Part shown: positions 15,992-23,759 of the stretch, piece by piece
Layout of the letters: each line of letters begins with the position of its first letter
Numbering within the stretch: position 1 is the first letter of the stretch
Assembly (NCBI GenBank): GCA_002359025.1
Contig: DEPZ01000012.1
Span: 1 to 23,759 of the forward strand
Direction of reading: 5' to 3'
From: Erysipelotrichaceae bacterium UBA3379
GTDB taxonomy: Bacteria > Bacillota_I > Bacilli_A > Erysipelotrichales > Coprobacillaceae
Length of the DNA stretch: 23,759 nt
Notes under the pieces: model-generated
Seen by the model: only the letters and a program-made list of their open reading frames with translations
Database searches by the model: none
What the model was told of the DNA's origin: nothing
Made by a program: the position numbers and the translations under genes

Positions 15992-16018
15992 CTAGCACTC
16001 TCCACTCAATTGTGCTAA
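15992..16018. promoter_or_regulatory. CIRCE-like HrcA operator 1 (htpG)
   Basis: CTAGCACTC, nine bases, TTGTGCTAA: 8 of 9 and 7 of 9 matches to the CIRCE arms TTAGCACTC and GAGTGCTAA, with the exact 9-base spacer. It covers the predicted transcription start of htpG, where bound HrcA would block initiation. Confidence 0.85.
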
Positions 16019-16022
16019 TAAT

Positions 16023-16051
16023 ATAATATACTTTTGTATTAGCACTGTCAA
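16023..16051 (-). promoter_or_regulatory. Sigma-A promoter of htpG
   Basis: On the minus strand TTGACA (16046-16051) and TATTAT (16023-16028) lie 17 bases apart. The -35 is embedded in CIRCE-like site 2, and the expected start near 16016 lies in site 1. Confidence 0.8.
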
Positions 16052-16065
16052 TACGAATGTGCTAA
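16039..16065. promoter_or_regulatory. CIRCE-like HrcA operator 2 (htpG)
   Basis: TTAGCACTG, nine bases, ATGTGCTAA: 8 of 9 and 7 of 9 matches to the CIRCE arms with the correct spacer. It overlaps the htpG -35 box. Centre-to-centre distance to site 1 is 47 bases. Confidence 0.85.
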
Positions 16066-16101
16066 AATCCATTACTTTTTACATAATAATAAATATTATA
16101 A

Positions 16102-16138
16102 TAAAAATCAGTAAAAACTTTCTTCAAATTTTCACTGA
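16102..16138 (-). terminator. Terminator of the aldo/keto reductase gene
   Basis: On the minus strand TCAGTGAAAA pairs with TTTTTACTGA (one G-U pair) across an 11-base loop, and TTTTTATT follows. It lies 11 bases after the gene's stop codon. The other strand would have an A-C mismatch, so it works on the minus strand. Confidence 0.7.
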
Positions 16139-16149
16139 CTATATTTATA

Positions 16150-17136
16150 CTATTTCATTTCAGACATAACTCCTACAAGTTTATGAGGGATATACAACTC
16201 TTCCAAATAAGTCATTTCTTCATCTGATAATTTGACATTCAAAGCATTCACCGCACTGTCTATATGATGTTTTTTCGTAGCACCCACAATTGGCGAACAT
16301 ACTTTATTCATCAACCAAGAAAGAGAAATTTCACTCATACTCACTCCTTTTTGATTTGCTAATTCTTCTACACGCTGAATAATCTTTGCATCTTCATTTG
16401 CAGTTGCATCATATTTACTTTTTGCATACTGATCTTCTTCTAATCGTTTCGATTTATCATCACGTTTTTTAGCAAGCCTTCCTGAAGCAAGTGCACTATA
16501 TGGAGTCAGTGCAATATTATGTAAATCACAATATTGTTTCATTTCTCTTTCCTCTTCTCTAAAAATCAGGTTATAGTGTCCTTGAACAGATACAAACGGT
16601 TGCCATCCATGTGCTCTTGCAATTTCATTAGCTTTAGCAATTTGCCATGCATAACAATTTGAAATACCAATATATCTAATTTTTCCTTGTTGAATCAACC
16701 CATTGAGTACCTCCAAAGTTTCTTCAATAGGTGTTCTATAATCCCATGCATGTAAAATATATAAATCTACATAATCCATCTGTAATCTTTTTAAACTATT
16801 ATACAAACATGTTTCTATATGCTCCTTTGTTTGAATACCTTGATTGATTTGCTCTTGTGTTCTTCCATGAAACTTCGTTGCAATAATAACATCATTTCTA
16901 AAAGCATATTCTTTAATAGCTCTTCCTAAAAATTCTTCACTTGTTCCACCTTGATACGCCATAGCAGTATCAAAAAAATTTATACCACTATCCAATGCAT
17001 ATTTGATAATCTTTTTTGATTCTTCATACGGTAAAGTCCATGAATGCATACCAGCATTAGCTTCACCAAATCCCATACACCCCAAACAAACTCTAGAGAC
17101 TTTTAAATCACTATTTCCCAATTGAATATATTCCAT
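16150..17136 (-). CDS. Aldo/keto reductase
   Basis: A 328-residue cytoplasmic NADPH-dependent oxidoreductase with the AKR barrel. The full catalytic tetrad is visible: Asp56 (FFDTA), Tyr61 (AYQ), Lys88 (ATKF) and His129 (ILHAW). The C-terminal SWLMNKVCSPIVGATK is the NADPH-phosphate-binding region typical of the YajO/AKR13-like branch. TAGGAGGG precedes ATG 17136. It is followed by its own terminator; 141 bases separate it from the upstream metallo-hydrolase gene. It probably reduces small carbonyls; the substrate is unknown. Confidence 0.92.
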   Translation of the reverse strand: MEYIQLGNSDLKVSRVCLGCMGFGEANAGMHSWTLPYEESKKIIKYALDSGINFFDTAMAYQGGTSEEFLGRAIKEYAFRNDVIIATKFHGRTQEQINQGIQTKEHIETCLYNSLKRLQMDYVDLYILHAWDYRTPIEETLEVLNGLIQQGKIRYIGISNCYAWQIAKANEIARAHGWQPFVSVQGHYNLIFREEEREMKQYCDLHNIALTPYSALASGRLAKKRDDKSKRLEEDQYAKSKYDATANEDAKIIQRVEELANQKGVSMSEISLSWLMNKVCSPIVGATKKHHIDSAVNALNVKLSDEEMTYLEELYIPHKLVGVMSEMK

Positions 17137-17213
17137 AATTCCCTCCTATTTTATAACATCTTTCAATTCTCAAATCTGTAATAAGACTCATCTATAACAA
17201 AACTCTATACATC

Positions 17214-17258
17214 ACACCATGTATTTTATATTATTCATCACGCACAGTTACACCATGT
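17214..17258. repeat. Direct repeat ACACCATGT upstream of the aldo/keto reductase
   Basis: Two identical 9-base copies (17214-17222 and 17250-17258), each preceded by a similar base pair, lie 36 bases apart in the gap before the aldo/keto reductase gene. The distance is close to helical periodicity, so it could be a paired activator site. Chance is not excluded, and no good promoter could be assigned nearby. Confidence 0.25.
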
Positions 17259-17277
17259 CTTATCAATAATAACACCT

Positions 17278-18096
17278 TTATTTTTTACCTCTTAAAACAT
17301 ATTTTTCTCCAGGAGCTAACACCTTAATTCTATCAGGATTAACTACTCTATCAAATAAATCTTCTGGATTTCCATTAAACGGTGTCATTTCAGGCGCATC
17401 CACACTTCCCCAATGAATACAAATTAAATCTGCATTTAAATAGGTATTTGCAAGTTGAATAGCGCCATCTAATGTTATATGCCATTCATTATCTGCAAAA
17501 TCAAATAAAATTACATCTGGTTCTTCCATATTTAAATGTTCTTCTAATAAACGGGAATCTCCCGGTAACCATACAGTTCCATCTACTGTATCAAACCAAT
17601 AACCACAATAATCTTTTTCTTCCCAATATCTATACTGCCATTTTTTTGAATCGTTTTGCCAATTGTGCAAAGCTCTTGTAAGAGTTATCTTAACATTATT
17701 AACACTGAACACATCACCAATATCATGTTGAATTGTAGAATATCCTTCTTTATTCATTACATCTGCTACATAATTCGGTGCATGATACTTCTTACATATA
17801 TCTTTCAAATGTGTACATGTCAGTCTTGAAAAATGATCATTATCTATATGTGTTATTAATAAAGCATCTAAAGATGGAACATCTTTTGATAAAATAGGGA
17901 CTTCATATAACAAAGGAATATCAAAACCTTCTAATACTGGATCAATCATAATATTTGTTCCATGACTATTCAGCATGATACTTCCACCACCCATCCAGTA
18001 GATACTTGTTTCATCACTATTCTCAAAGCATTTTTTATTCATCATAACTGTTTTTGGAGCTAATGCTTGCCCTTTATGATTTTTCTCTATATACAT
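17278..18096 (-). CDS. Metallo-beta-lactamase-fold hydrolase (UlaG-like)
   Basis: A 272-residue cytoplasmic MBL-fold protein. Counting from ATG 18096, the metal motif is THIDNDH with His83, Asp85, Asp87 and His88; the usual HxHxDH has its second His replaced by Asp. Other likely ligands are His144 (ALHNW), Asp180 (LPGDSR) and His228 (CIHWG). The overall pattern (IYWMGGGSIMLNSHGTNIMI at the start, PGDSR late) fits the Lactamase_B_2/UlaG-like group. The frame is open from a GTG at 18105, but ATG 18096 is better spaced from GGAAGAGAG. It follows the MATE gene by 68 bases and may be cotranscribed. The substrate is unknown. Confidence 0.8.
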   Translation of the reverse strand: MYIEKNHKGQALAPKTVMMNKKCFENSDETSIYWMGGGSIMLNSHGTNIMIDPVLEGFDIPLLYEVPILSKDVPSLDALLITHIDNDHFSRLTCTHLKDICKKYHAPNYVADVMNKEGYSTIQHDIGDVFSVNNVKITLTRALHNWQNDSKKWQYRYWEEKDYCGYWFDTVDGTVWLPGDSRLLEEHLNMEEPDVILFDFADNEWHITLDGAIQLANTYLNADLICIHWGSVDAPEMTPFNGNPEDLFDRVVNPDRIKVLAPGEKYVLRGKK

Positions 18097-18164
18097 ATAT
18101 ATCACTCTCTTCCATATTTTTATACAACTCTATATTAACACAAAAAATACTTTTCTAACATTTC

Positions 18165-19490
18165 TTATATCACATGAAATTCCCTCCACTTTTGAGATTT
18201 ATATCTATAAACAAAGAATACTGATCGAATAAACCAATCAACAATCATTGCTAGAGCAATACCAATCACTCCCATATTCAAATAAATCCCAAAAAATAAT
18301 GATAAAATCAATCTTCCTAATACAGTAGATGATATCGAAACTATCATTGTATAACGTACATCTCCTGCAGCTCGTAACCCATCTGCTAAAGGCCCAGAAA
18401 ACGGAAATATAAAAGCATTCGCAAAATTATGCATAGCTACCAATATAATGACAAGTTGTTTAGTTTCAGGTTCTAAAACATAAAAATTCATGAATAATGG
18501 TGTTACAATAAAAACAAGCGCATTCCATATAAGTGAAAACACAAATGAAATTTTCATTAGTTTTTTATAATAATACTTTGCCATATCGGGATCATTTGCA
18601 CCCATACACTTGCCAATCACTGTAATATATACAGGTCCCATGACAGAACCTGCTAATGCAGCTAAAGACCATATACTTTGAGCAACTCCATTAGCGGCAA
18701 TCTGATATGTTCCAAACAATGCAACTATTGAACTTAGAGCAACCTTAACCAATTGAAATATACCACTTTCAAATCCACTTGGAATCGCAATTCTTAAAAT
18801 CTTTTTTATAATATCTTTATCAAAAGACTTTAAATATTGTTTATCATAATAAGTTTCCAACTTCTTAGAAAAACACAATATTGTAATCACTACAGCCGAA
18901 AACAATCTCGCAAGTAATGAAGGAACAGCTACTCCAGCCACACCTGCATGCAAAACAAAAACCCCTATAATATTTCCAATCGTATTAATAACATTTGCAA
19001 GAATAGAAATATACATAGTCACACTTGTTTTTCCCATACTTCGATATATTGATGCTCCTGAATTATAAATGGCCAAAAACGGATATGAAAATGCTGAAAT
19101 AATCAAGTAAGTTAAACAAGCATCCATAACATCCTTATCCACTCTACCAAACAACAAAGACAGTATATCAACTCTCAACAGCAAAACAATAAGAGCTAGC
19201 AAAACTGAAAAAACTGTAGAAAACAACAACAATTGGCTAGATGATTGAATACTTTTTTTACGATTTCCACTACCCAAGTATTGACTCATTACAACTGCTC
19301 CCCCTGAAGCTAAAGCTGTAAATAAATAGATAAATATTGTATTAAACATATTAACTAAGGAAACACCAGATACCGCCGCTTCACCTACAAAACTAACAAC
19401 AAATGTATCAACTATACCTACTAGCATCACTAATAATTGTTCAAAAAACAATGGAACAATCATATTCTTTAAATCCTTATTTGTAAACAT
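18165..19490 (-). CDS. MATE-family multidrug/cation exporter
   Basis: A membrane protein of 441 residues with about 12 spans in two similar halves, as in NorM/DinF-type MATE exporters driven by Na+ or H+. The first half begins IVPLFFEQLLVMLVGIVDTF, and a comparable block IAIPSGFESGIFQLVKVALS opens the second half, the usual internal duplication. GGAGG precedes ATG 19490. The gene lies upstream of the metallo-hydrolase gene on the same strand. Substrates of such exporters cannot be told from sequence. Confidence 0.92.
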   Translation of the reverse strand: MFTNKDLKNMIVPLFFEQLLVMLVGIVDTFVVSFVGEAAVSGVSLVNMFNTIFIYLFTALASGGAVVMSQYLGSGNRKKSIQSSSQLLLFSTVFSVLLALIVLLLRVDILSLLFGRVDKDVMDACLTYLIISAFSYPFLAIYNSGASIYRSMGKTSVTMYISILANVINTIGNIIGVFVLHAGVAGVAVPSLLARLFSAVVITILCFSKKLETYYDKQYLKSFDKDIIKKILRIAIPSGFESGIFQLVKVALSSIVALFGTYQIAANGVAQSIWSLAALAGSVMGPVYITVIGKCMGANDPDMAKYYYKKLMKISFVFSLIWNALVFIVTPLFMNFYVLEPETKQLVIILVAMHNFANAFIFPFSGPLADGLRAAGDVRYTMIVSISSTVLGRLILSLFFGIYLNMGVIGIALAMIVDWFIRSVFFVYRYKSQKWREFHVI

Positions 19491-19593
19491 TTTTCATCCT
19501 CCAGACCCAAGCAAATTTCCTATCACTTCATCTATACTTATATGATATACAAGACACTAAAATATGTCTAATACCTAGTTATCATATATTATC

Positions 19594-19608
19594 ATGCTTA
19601 TAAAGCAT
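19594..19608. promoter_or_regulatory. Palindrome upstream of the MATE gene
   Basis: ATGCTT-ATA-AAGCAT is a perfect 6-base inverted repeat with a 3-base centre, about 105 bases before the MATE start. Its size suits a dimeric repressor (for example MarR type), but no promoter could be placed with confidence and the AT-rich context makes chance possible. Confidence 0.3.
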
Positions 19609-20043
19609 AATATATCAAGAATTTAACGATATTAATGATAACCAAACGATTCTTGCCACCTTTTATTAACCTCTTCTTTTTGTATTCAAGATCATTTGTA
19701 TAACATATCAATATATAAAATAATCTCTATAATATAGTCAAGTAAAAACCTAGCATATAAATCAAAGTCAATATAAAATTATCACTTTTTATGAACATAA
19801 TAACATTCATATAGCTATTAGTTTTTCTAATATTTAATGTGATCATTGTCATACTTAATATAATCGTTACAGATATATAAGATATGGAGGAAAGCAAAAT
19901 TTATAAATAATTAATTGATGATACAATTCATTATTCGTAACTTCTACGTGTCGTTTCTATTGATAAAGTATATATTTAAAATTATTGATTAGCCTTTTCC
20001 AAGACACACGAACAATCTTATGAACTCGTTTTCTTTTATTGCT

Positions 20044-20087
20044 AAAAAAAGGAGCTTCAAATTCATCAAGTAGATGAATGAAGTTCC
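20044..20087 (-). terminator. Terminator of the M60/cohesin-like operon
   Basis: On the minus strand GGAACTTCATTCATC pairs with GATGAATTTGAAGCTCC (14 pairs, one mismatch, a 2-base bulge, 5-base loop), followed by seven Ts. It lies about 70 bases after the stop of the anchored surface-protein gene. Confidence 0.85.
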
Positions 20088-20154
20088 TTCATTCTTGAGT
20101 TTTGCTATCATAGATTCAAAGTTTTTTACATAGCCTAAACTCATAAGCTTCCTT

Positions 20155-20904
20155 TTAATGACGTTTACTAATCTTACGTTTTGTTACATATAACACAACA
20201 ATAAGACTTGCTACTGCCATACATGCATAAACTAATATATTCGTAGTATCCCCTGTTTGTGTTTGTGATGATGGATTTTGAACACTATCAACACCAGTAT
20301 CTTGAATAGTATTATCTTTCGAATCATCTGTGATATCTACAGATGGTTTTTGATGATCTTGAGATGTCTCTTTATCATTTTCTTGATCATCTGATGGTTT
20401 TGATTCTGGTGTTGATGGCTTCTCCAACGTATCTCCCCATTCAATACTTGCTTCTTGAGATTGTAAAATATCTTTAGAGTAAGTAGATGATACATATTCT
20501 AAACTATCTTTAACTAAAGAAATATCAATTTTTGTATCTTTGGATACCTTCAAATCAATTGTACCAAGCTTCACTTGTTTATTCGCAAATAGATTATCTT
20601 GACCTGAAATATATATTGTCAATAAGCCACTGTCATATCTATATTCTTTCACCACACTTTTGATACTTTGATCAAAATGAAATTGAACATCTTCTTTTTT
20701 TATGTCTCCATTTTGCGCTTTGATTTGAAATGATGCTTTCATAGTCAAAGCCTCTATATTTGTATCTTTAACATTTAATGTGACTAAAATTTGATCATCT
20801 TGAGATGCAAAAGCAATAGAGTTTTCTAAAGCTTTTGCAGGAGTCATGACCAGCATAGATAAGACAACCACACTTGTTATAAATGATATGATTGTTTTTT
20901 TCAT
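20155..20904 (-). CDS. Anchored surface protein with cohesin-like domain
   Basis: A 249-residue secreted surface protein. A signal peptide (about 1-25, cleavage after AKA) is followed by a beta-rich domain (about 28-155) resembling a cohesin/carbohydrate-binding jelly roll (ILVTLNVKDTN, then DNLFANKQVKLGTIDLKV). An acidic Pro/Ser/Asp-rich spacer follows (156-215). The end is TQTGDTTN, a membrane span (about 223-240) and a basic tail KRKISKRH. QTGD at 216-219 resembles the second half of an LPxTG-type sortase signal, so wall attachment is possible, with plain membrane anchoring otherwise. It starts 8 bases after the M60 gene, whose stop codon lies in its AGGAGGG site, so the pair is coupled. 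The cohesin assignment is by pattern only. Confidence 0.7.
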   Translation of the reverse strand: MKKTIISFITSVVVLSMLVMTPAKALENSIAFASQDDQILVTLNVKDTNIEALTMKASFQIKAQNGDIKKEDVQFHFDQSIKSVVKEYRYDSGLLTIYISGQDNLFANKQVKLGTIDLKVSKDTKIDISLVKDSLEYVSSTYSKDILQSQEASIEWGDTLEKPSTPESKPSDDQENDKETSQDHQKPSVDITDDSKDNTIQDTGVDSVQNPSSQTQTGDTTNILVYACMAVASLIVVLYVTKRKISKRH

Positions 20905-20912
20905 GTGCCCTC

Positions 20913-23759
20913 CTATTTTTCAAATGATATTGATGGTAAGTTTTTTGAAACGTCAACAAAAATTGTATCACTTACCAAACGTTGACCTTCATTTGTTTGT
21001 GCATTATCAACACGATATAATTCTGCTCTTACCTTTGATGGAAGGTTTTTAGCATATTCTGGCGAAATCCAATAAATCCAAGTACCCTCAGATGTTTCAC
21101 CTAATAATCCATCTCCTGGATCTGGTGCAAGAATAATAGATTCTGCATTTATACTTCCTTCATCATCAAGGCCACCAACAATTTTCCCATTTTCATCATA
21201 TAATACAACAACATTATACGCTGGGTTCCCTTTATATTCACCAGTAAAGACTATAGAACCAGCTGGTATTTTTGCACTAGTACTTGTTTCATAAACATAG
21301 TCATGAGCCAACTTTCCAATAGCTGGTGTCTCATTATCATTCATTAATTCAACATTGTCACCTGATGGTCCTAAAATATCAAACTCAAGTATAGAAATAT
21401 CTTTATTCTTTTGATTTAATGCAGTGATTCTTATGTATCTTGCATTATAAGCCTGATTCCATTTTCCTTCACCATTATCACCAGCAAAATATATTGTTTC
21501 TTGATTATTTTTTAAATCAAATGTACCCATTCTTACTGTTGAATAGTTTTTATTATCTACACTGACTTCAATTTTGTAATCTTTGATCGGTGAGGTCTTT
21601 GCATAATAACGTAATGCACTGATATCTAGATTTTGTTTTAAATCAATTGTAATTGTTGGATCACTTTCAGCTTTTCCAACATATTCTTTTTCTTTTTGGT
21701 TATCTAATACCATGTCAATTGCATGTATTTTTACTGTTTCACAAGGCATATTTTCGTTTGATTCATGATTTTGGTCTAATGAAGATATCATGTTTGTCGA
21801 TACTGTCATTTGAGTCTTATCTTGGTTTCCATCACTGTAGATTTTATGAGTATGTGTGTTATATACACTTGAACGATGTGTATCTTTACCAACTGCATAA
21901 ACTTCATAGCTAATCGCACGACTTCCAATATTAACAGAATCTGTAAATGTATTCGTCGTTGTAAAACCAACAACTTCTTTTTGAGTTTGTCCTTGAATTG
22001 TTGTGACACGAACAACTTCATACCCTAAGATATCTTGATCATATAAAGAGTTTGTTTGCATTGTCAATGTGACATTAGAATTATCAACCATCACATCAAC
22101 GCTAGAAACAACTTTTTTATCTTTAAATGATGTCGTTAATTTTTCAATAACTGCTGATTGTGCATCATCATTGATATAATAAATAGCTCTTGTTTCTTTT
22201 TCAAATTGTCCCATAAACTCACTTGTCTCTTGATTTGGAACATATCCCCAGCGTGTAAAGAATTCTGTTAAATCTTTTTTTGCAGCTGCCGAAACAAGTC
22301 TCATTAAATTTTGATCCGTACCAGCATTTAATGTTAATTCTACTTTTCCTTTAAATGACGAAGGATTTCTTGCATAACTATCAACTCTAGCAAATAATAG
22401 ATTTTCAGTTATTTCCTGATAATTTTTATAAGTTTTTTGTGCATATGCATTATCATACGCTAAATGTAATTGCCAATACATAGCAAGTGATGTAAATACA
22501 TCAGATGAATGTCCAACTGCACCAGATGTAACTTTATCATAAATTGCATCATAACTAAATCTTACTCCACTATTTGTTCCATTGGCAGTTGCTAATAATG
22601 AGAAATAATTATTTGTAACTTCAGCAATTGTATAATCACTTTGATTCAATTGATGCCCAATTTCATGAGCAATTCCCCAGCCAAAATATTGACCTTGAGT
22701 TATCTTTCCAGAATCATCAACTTGAACTTTTTCGCTTAAAATCAAGCTTCTTGTTTGATCCCATTCAATACCGACATGATTTCCTGCAGCATACATAAAT
22801 GCTCCAGAGAACATTTTCATATATCTAATATTTAAATGTTGTGAAGGTAATCTGTTTTGTTTTTTCACTTCTTCACTTGTACCTTCAGCAAAGTCATTTG
22901 TTAAACCTTTATTTTGATAGAATATTTTTAACATACTTTCCATAGAAGAAATCGTATTTTCCAGATGAGTCTCTGGATTATTTCCTAAACCAGCCAAAAC
23001 TTGTGTTGCTGGTAACGAGAACATCATTCCATCAAATAGTATATCAGTTGTATTATAAATACATGTTTTTTCATCATAACCGTTTAATGTAAAGAATAGG
23101 AATTTTGTTGCATGATCTTCGTCATGTTCTTTTTGTAATGTACTAACATATTCTGTTAATTCATTAATATATATGTTTATTAATTCTCTACGTTTTGTAG
23201 CATCATTAATTCCATGTAAATTTAAAACTGGAATTTTATGTCCACCACTCACTCTTAATGCATAATCATCAGCTTTATTACTTCCTGTATACTGAACATA
23301 AAGAGCTCCACCTTTTTCAACATTTGTAGATGTTAATTCAGGGATTTGGATTTCATTACGTCCAATTTTCAATGTTGCTATTTCCTTACTTAATTGACTT
23401 GACTCAGCATGTTGTTGAGTTGCAATGATTTTTAATTGTGTATTAGTTCCACTCTTTGCACCATCTTTCCCAACATAAATAACGAGTTTTTCGCCAGCTT
23501 TTGCTGAGATACCTAATGGTTGCCATCCATTCAATCCACCTGTTTTTAATTGTGAATCATATGAAGCACTTATATCACTACTTACATGATAAATATCATC
23601 TAAGCTTGTTTGATCATCAAACAACACTTTTGCTTCATTTAATTCTTTTTGTAAAATATCTCTGTCTGGATGATAATCACCATTAACTTTTGTATCTAAA
23701 CGTTTCTGTAGATTTTCAAAATCTGATTCTTGAATATCACTTCTAATAGATAAATGCAA
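20913..23759 (-). CDS. Secreted M60-family metallopeptidase (partial, N-terminus outside window)
   Basis: 948 codons are visible, and the frame runs off the window end, so the signal peptide is missing. Residues are counted from the edge. A beta-sandwich segment (about 75-180) precedes the M60 (enhancin-like, gluzincin) catalytic part with zinc motif HEIGHQ (365-370) and a likely third ligand Glu380. Then come a fibronectin-III-like stretch (about 545-630), an F5/8 type C (discoidin/CBM32-like) domain (about 640-800) and a C-terminal domain (about 815-948) with GNPAYNVVVLYDENG and EGTWIYWISPE. M60 peptidases of gut bacteria cut mucin-type O-glycoproteins, so host mucin is the likely substrate. 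No anchor is seen at its C-terminus; the coupled next gene supplies an anchored partner. Confidence 0.88.
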   Translation of the reverse strand: MHLSIRSDIQESDFENLQKRLDTKVNGDYHPDRDILQKELNEAKVLFDDQTSLDDIYHVSSDISASYDSQLKTGGLNGWQPLGISAKAGEKLVIYVGKDGAKSGTNTQLKIIATQQHAESSQLSKEIATLKIGRNEIQIPELTSTNVEKGGALYVQYTGSNKADDYALRVSGGHKIPVLNLHGINDATKRRELINIYINELTEYVSTLQKEHDEDHATKFLFFTLNGYDEKTCIYNTTDILFDGMMFSLPATQVLAGLGNNPETHLENTISSMESMLKIFYQNKGLTNDFAEGTSEEVKKQNRLPSQHLNIRYMKMFSGAFMYAAGNHVGIEWDQTRSLILSEKVQVDDSGKITQGQYFGWGIAHEIGHQLNQSDYTIAEVTNNYFSLLATANGTNSGVRFSYDAIYDKVTSGAVGHSSDVFTSLAMYWQLHLAYDNAYAQKTYKNYQEITENLLFARVDSYARNPSSFKGKVELTLNAGTDQNLMRLVSAAAKKDLTEFFTRWGYVPNQETSEFMGQFEKETRAIYYINDDAQSAVIEKLTTSFKDKKVVSSVDVMVDNSNVTLTMQTNSLYDQDILGYEVVRVTTIQGQTQKEVVGFTTTNTFTDSVNIGSRAISYEVYAVGKDTHRSSVYNTHTHKIYSDGNQDKTQMTVSTNMISSLDQNHESNENMPCETVKIHAIDMVLDNQKEKEYVGKAESDPTITIDLKQNLDISALRYYAKTSPIKDYKIEVSVDNKNYSTVRMGTFDLKNNQETIYFAGDNGEGKWNQAYNARYIRITALNQKNKDISILEFDILGPSGDNVELMNDNETPAIGKLAHDYVYETSTSAKIPAGSIVFTGEYKGNPAYNVVVLYDENGKIVGGLDDEGSINAESIILAPDPGDGLLGETSEGTWIYWISPEYAKNLPSKVRAELYRVDNAQTNEGQRLVSDTIFVDVSKNLPSISFEK

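Larger units (their letters stand above)
19491..20154. other. Gene-free region between MATE gene and surface-protein operon
   Basis: No convincing gene is present in these 664 bases, which are very AT-rich with many stops in all frames. It holds the MATE upstream region, one short palindrome (19594-19608) and the surface operon's terminator (20044-20087). On the minus strand an open stretch of about 40 codons ends at TAG 19957-19959. It is rich in Lys and Arg but has no start codon or ribosome binding site, and might be decayed coding sequence. The rest shows nothing I can name. Confidence 0.6.

Noticed and set aside
14080..16005. htpG starting at GTG 16005
   Set aside because: That start lies inside a CIRCE-like operator around the transcription start and lacks a ribosome binding site; ATG 15972 has AAAAGGAG and the family N-terminus.
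20913..20960. Possibility that the M60 gene and the anchored protein are one frameshifted gene
   Set aside because: The second gene has its own ribosome binding site, ATG and full signal peptide, so two separate coupled genes is the simpler reading.
21806..22021. 71-codon minus-strand frame within the M60 gene
   Set aside because: It is an alternative frame of a continuous long coding region, with low-complexity Leu/Lys content and no start signal.

Overview
The window is AT-rich and densely packed, with strong AGGAGG-type ribosome binding sites. It is typical of a low-GC Bacillota chromosome. The mix of genes (a Bacillus-like comN/spoVB/recJ/apt block, an M60 mucinase-type protease, T-box and CIRCE control) fits a gut member of the Erysipelotrichia (Coprobacillus/Thomasclavelia-like). 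That placement is inference; no rRNA gene or other taxonomic marker is present. No IS element, CRISPR array, tRNA or rRNA gene was seen.

Layout. (1) 1-1745: a small drug- or peptide-type ABC transporter operon behind a promoter with a perfect inverted repeat. It begins with an untracked 29-codon ORF coupled to the ATPase. (2) 1716-5631: apt and recJ on the minus strand, a small comN-like gene, and a divergent spoVB-like flippase. This is close to the Bacillus order. (3) 5621-7267: a lone GH13 alpha-glucosidase whose 3' end overlaps spoVB. (4) 7327-11309: a T-box-controlled amino-acid operon with a lipoprotein, permease, ATPase, PLP aminotransferase and a stand-alone FakA-type domain. The specifier reads best as CGC (Arg). 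A 27-codon ORF sits between the T-box terminator and the lipoprotein gene. (5) 11403-13984: nitroreductase, ABC exporter and a tiny membrane coiled-coil protein in one operon. (6) 14046-16065: htpG behind a promoter bracketed by two CIRCE-like operators, implying HrcA control. (7) 16102-19490: aldo/keto reductase, a metallo-beta-lactamase-fold protein with an unusual metal motif, and a MATE exporter. (8) 19491-20154: a gene-free stretch ending in a strong terminator. (9) 20155-23759: a large M60 metallopeptidase, open at the window edge, coupled to a membrane-anchored cohesin-like surface protein.

How it fits together. Most of the window is housekeeping plus transport. The parts most worth follow-up are the protease/cohesin-like surface pair, the arginine-type T-box operon with its unusual accessory genes, the double-CIRCE htpG promoter, and the two small ORFs placed in leader positions. 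I found no clearly new defence or mobile system.
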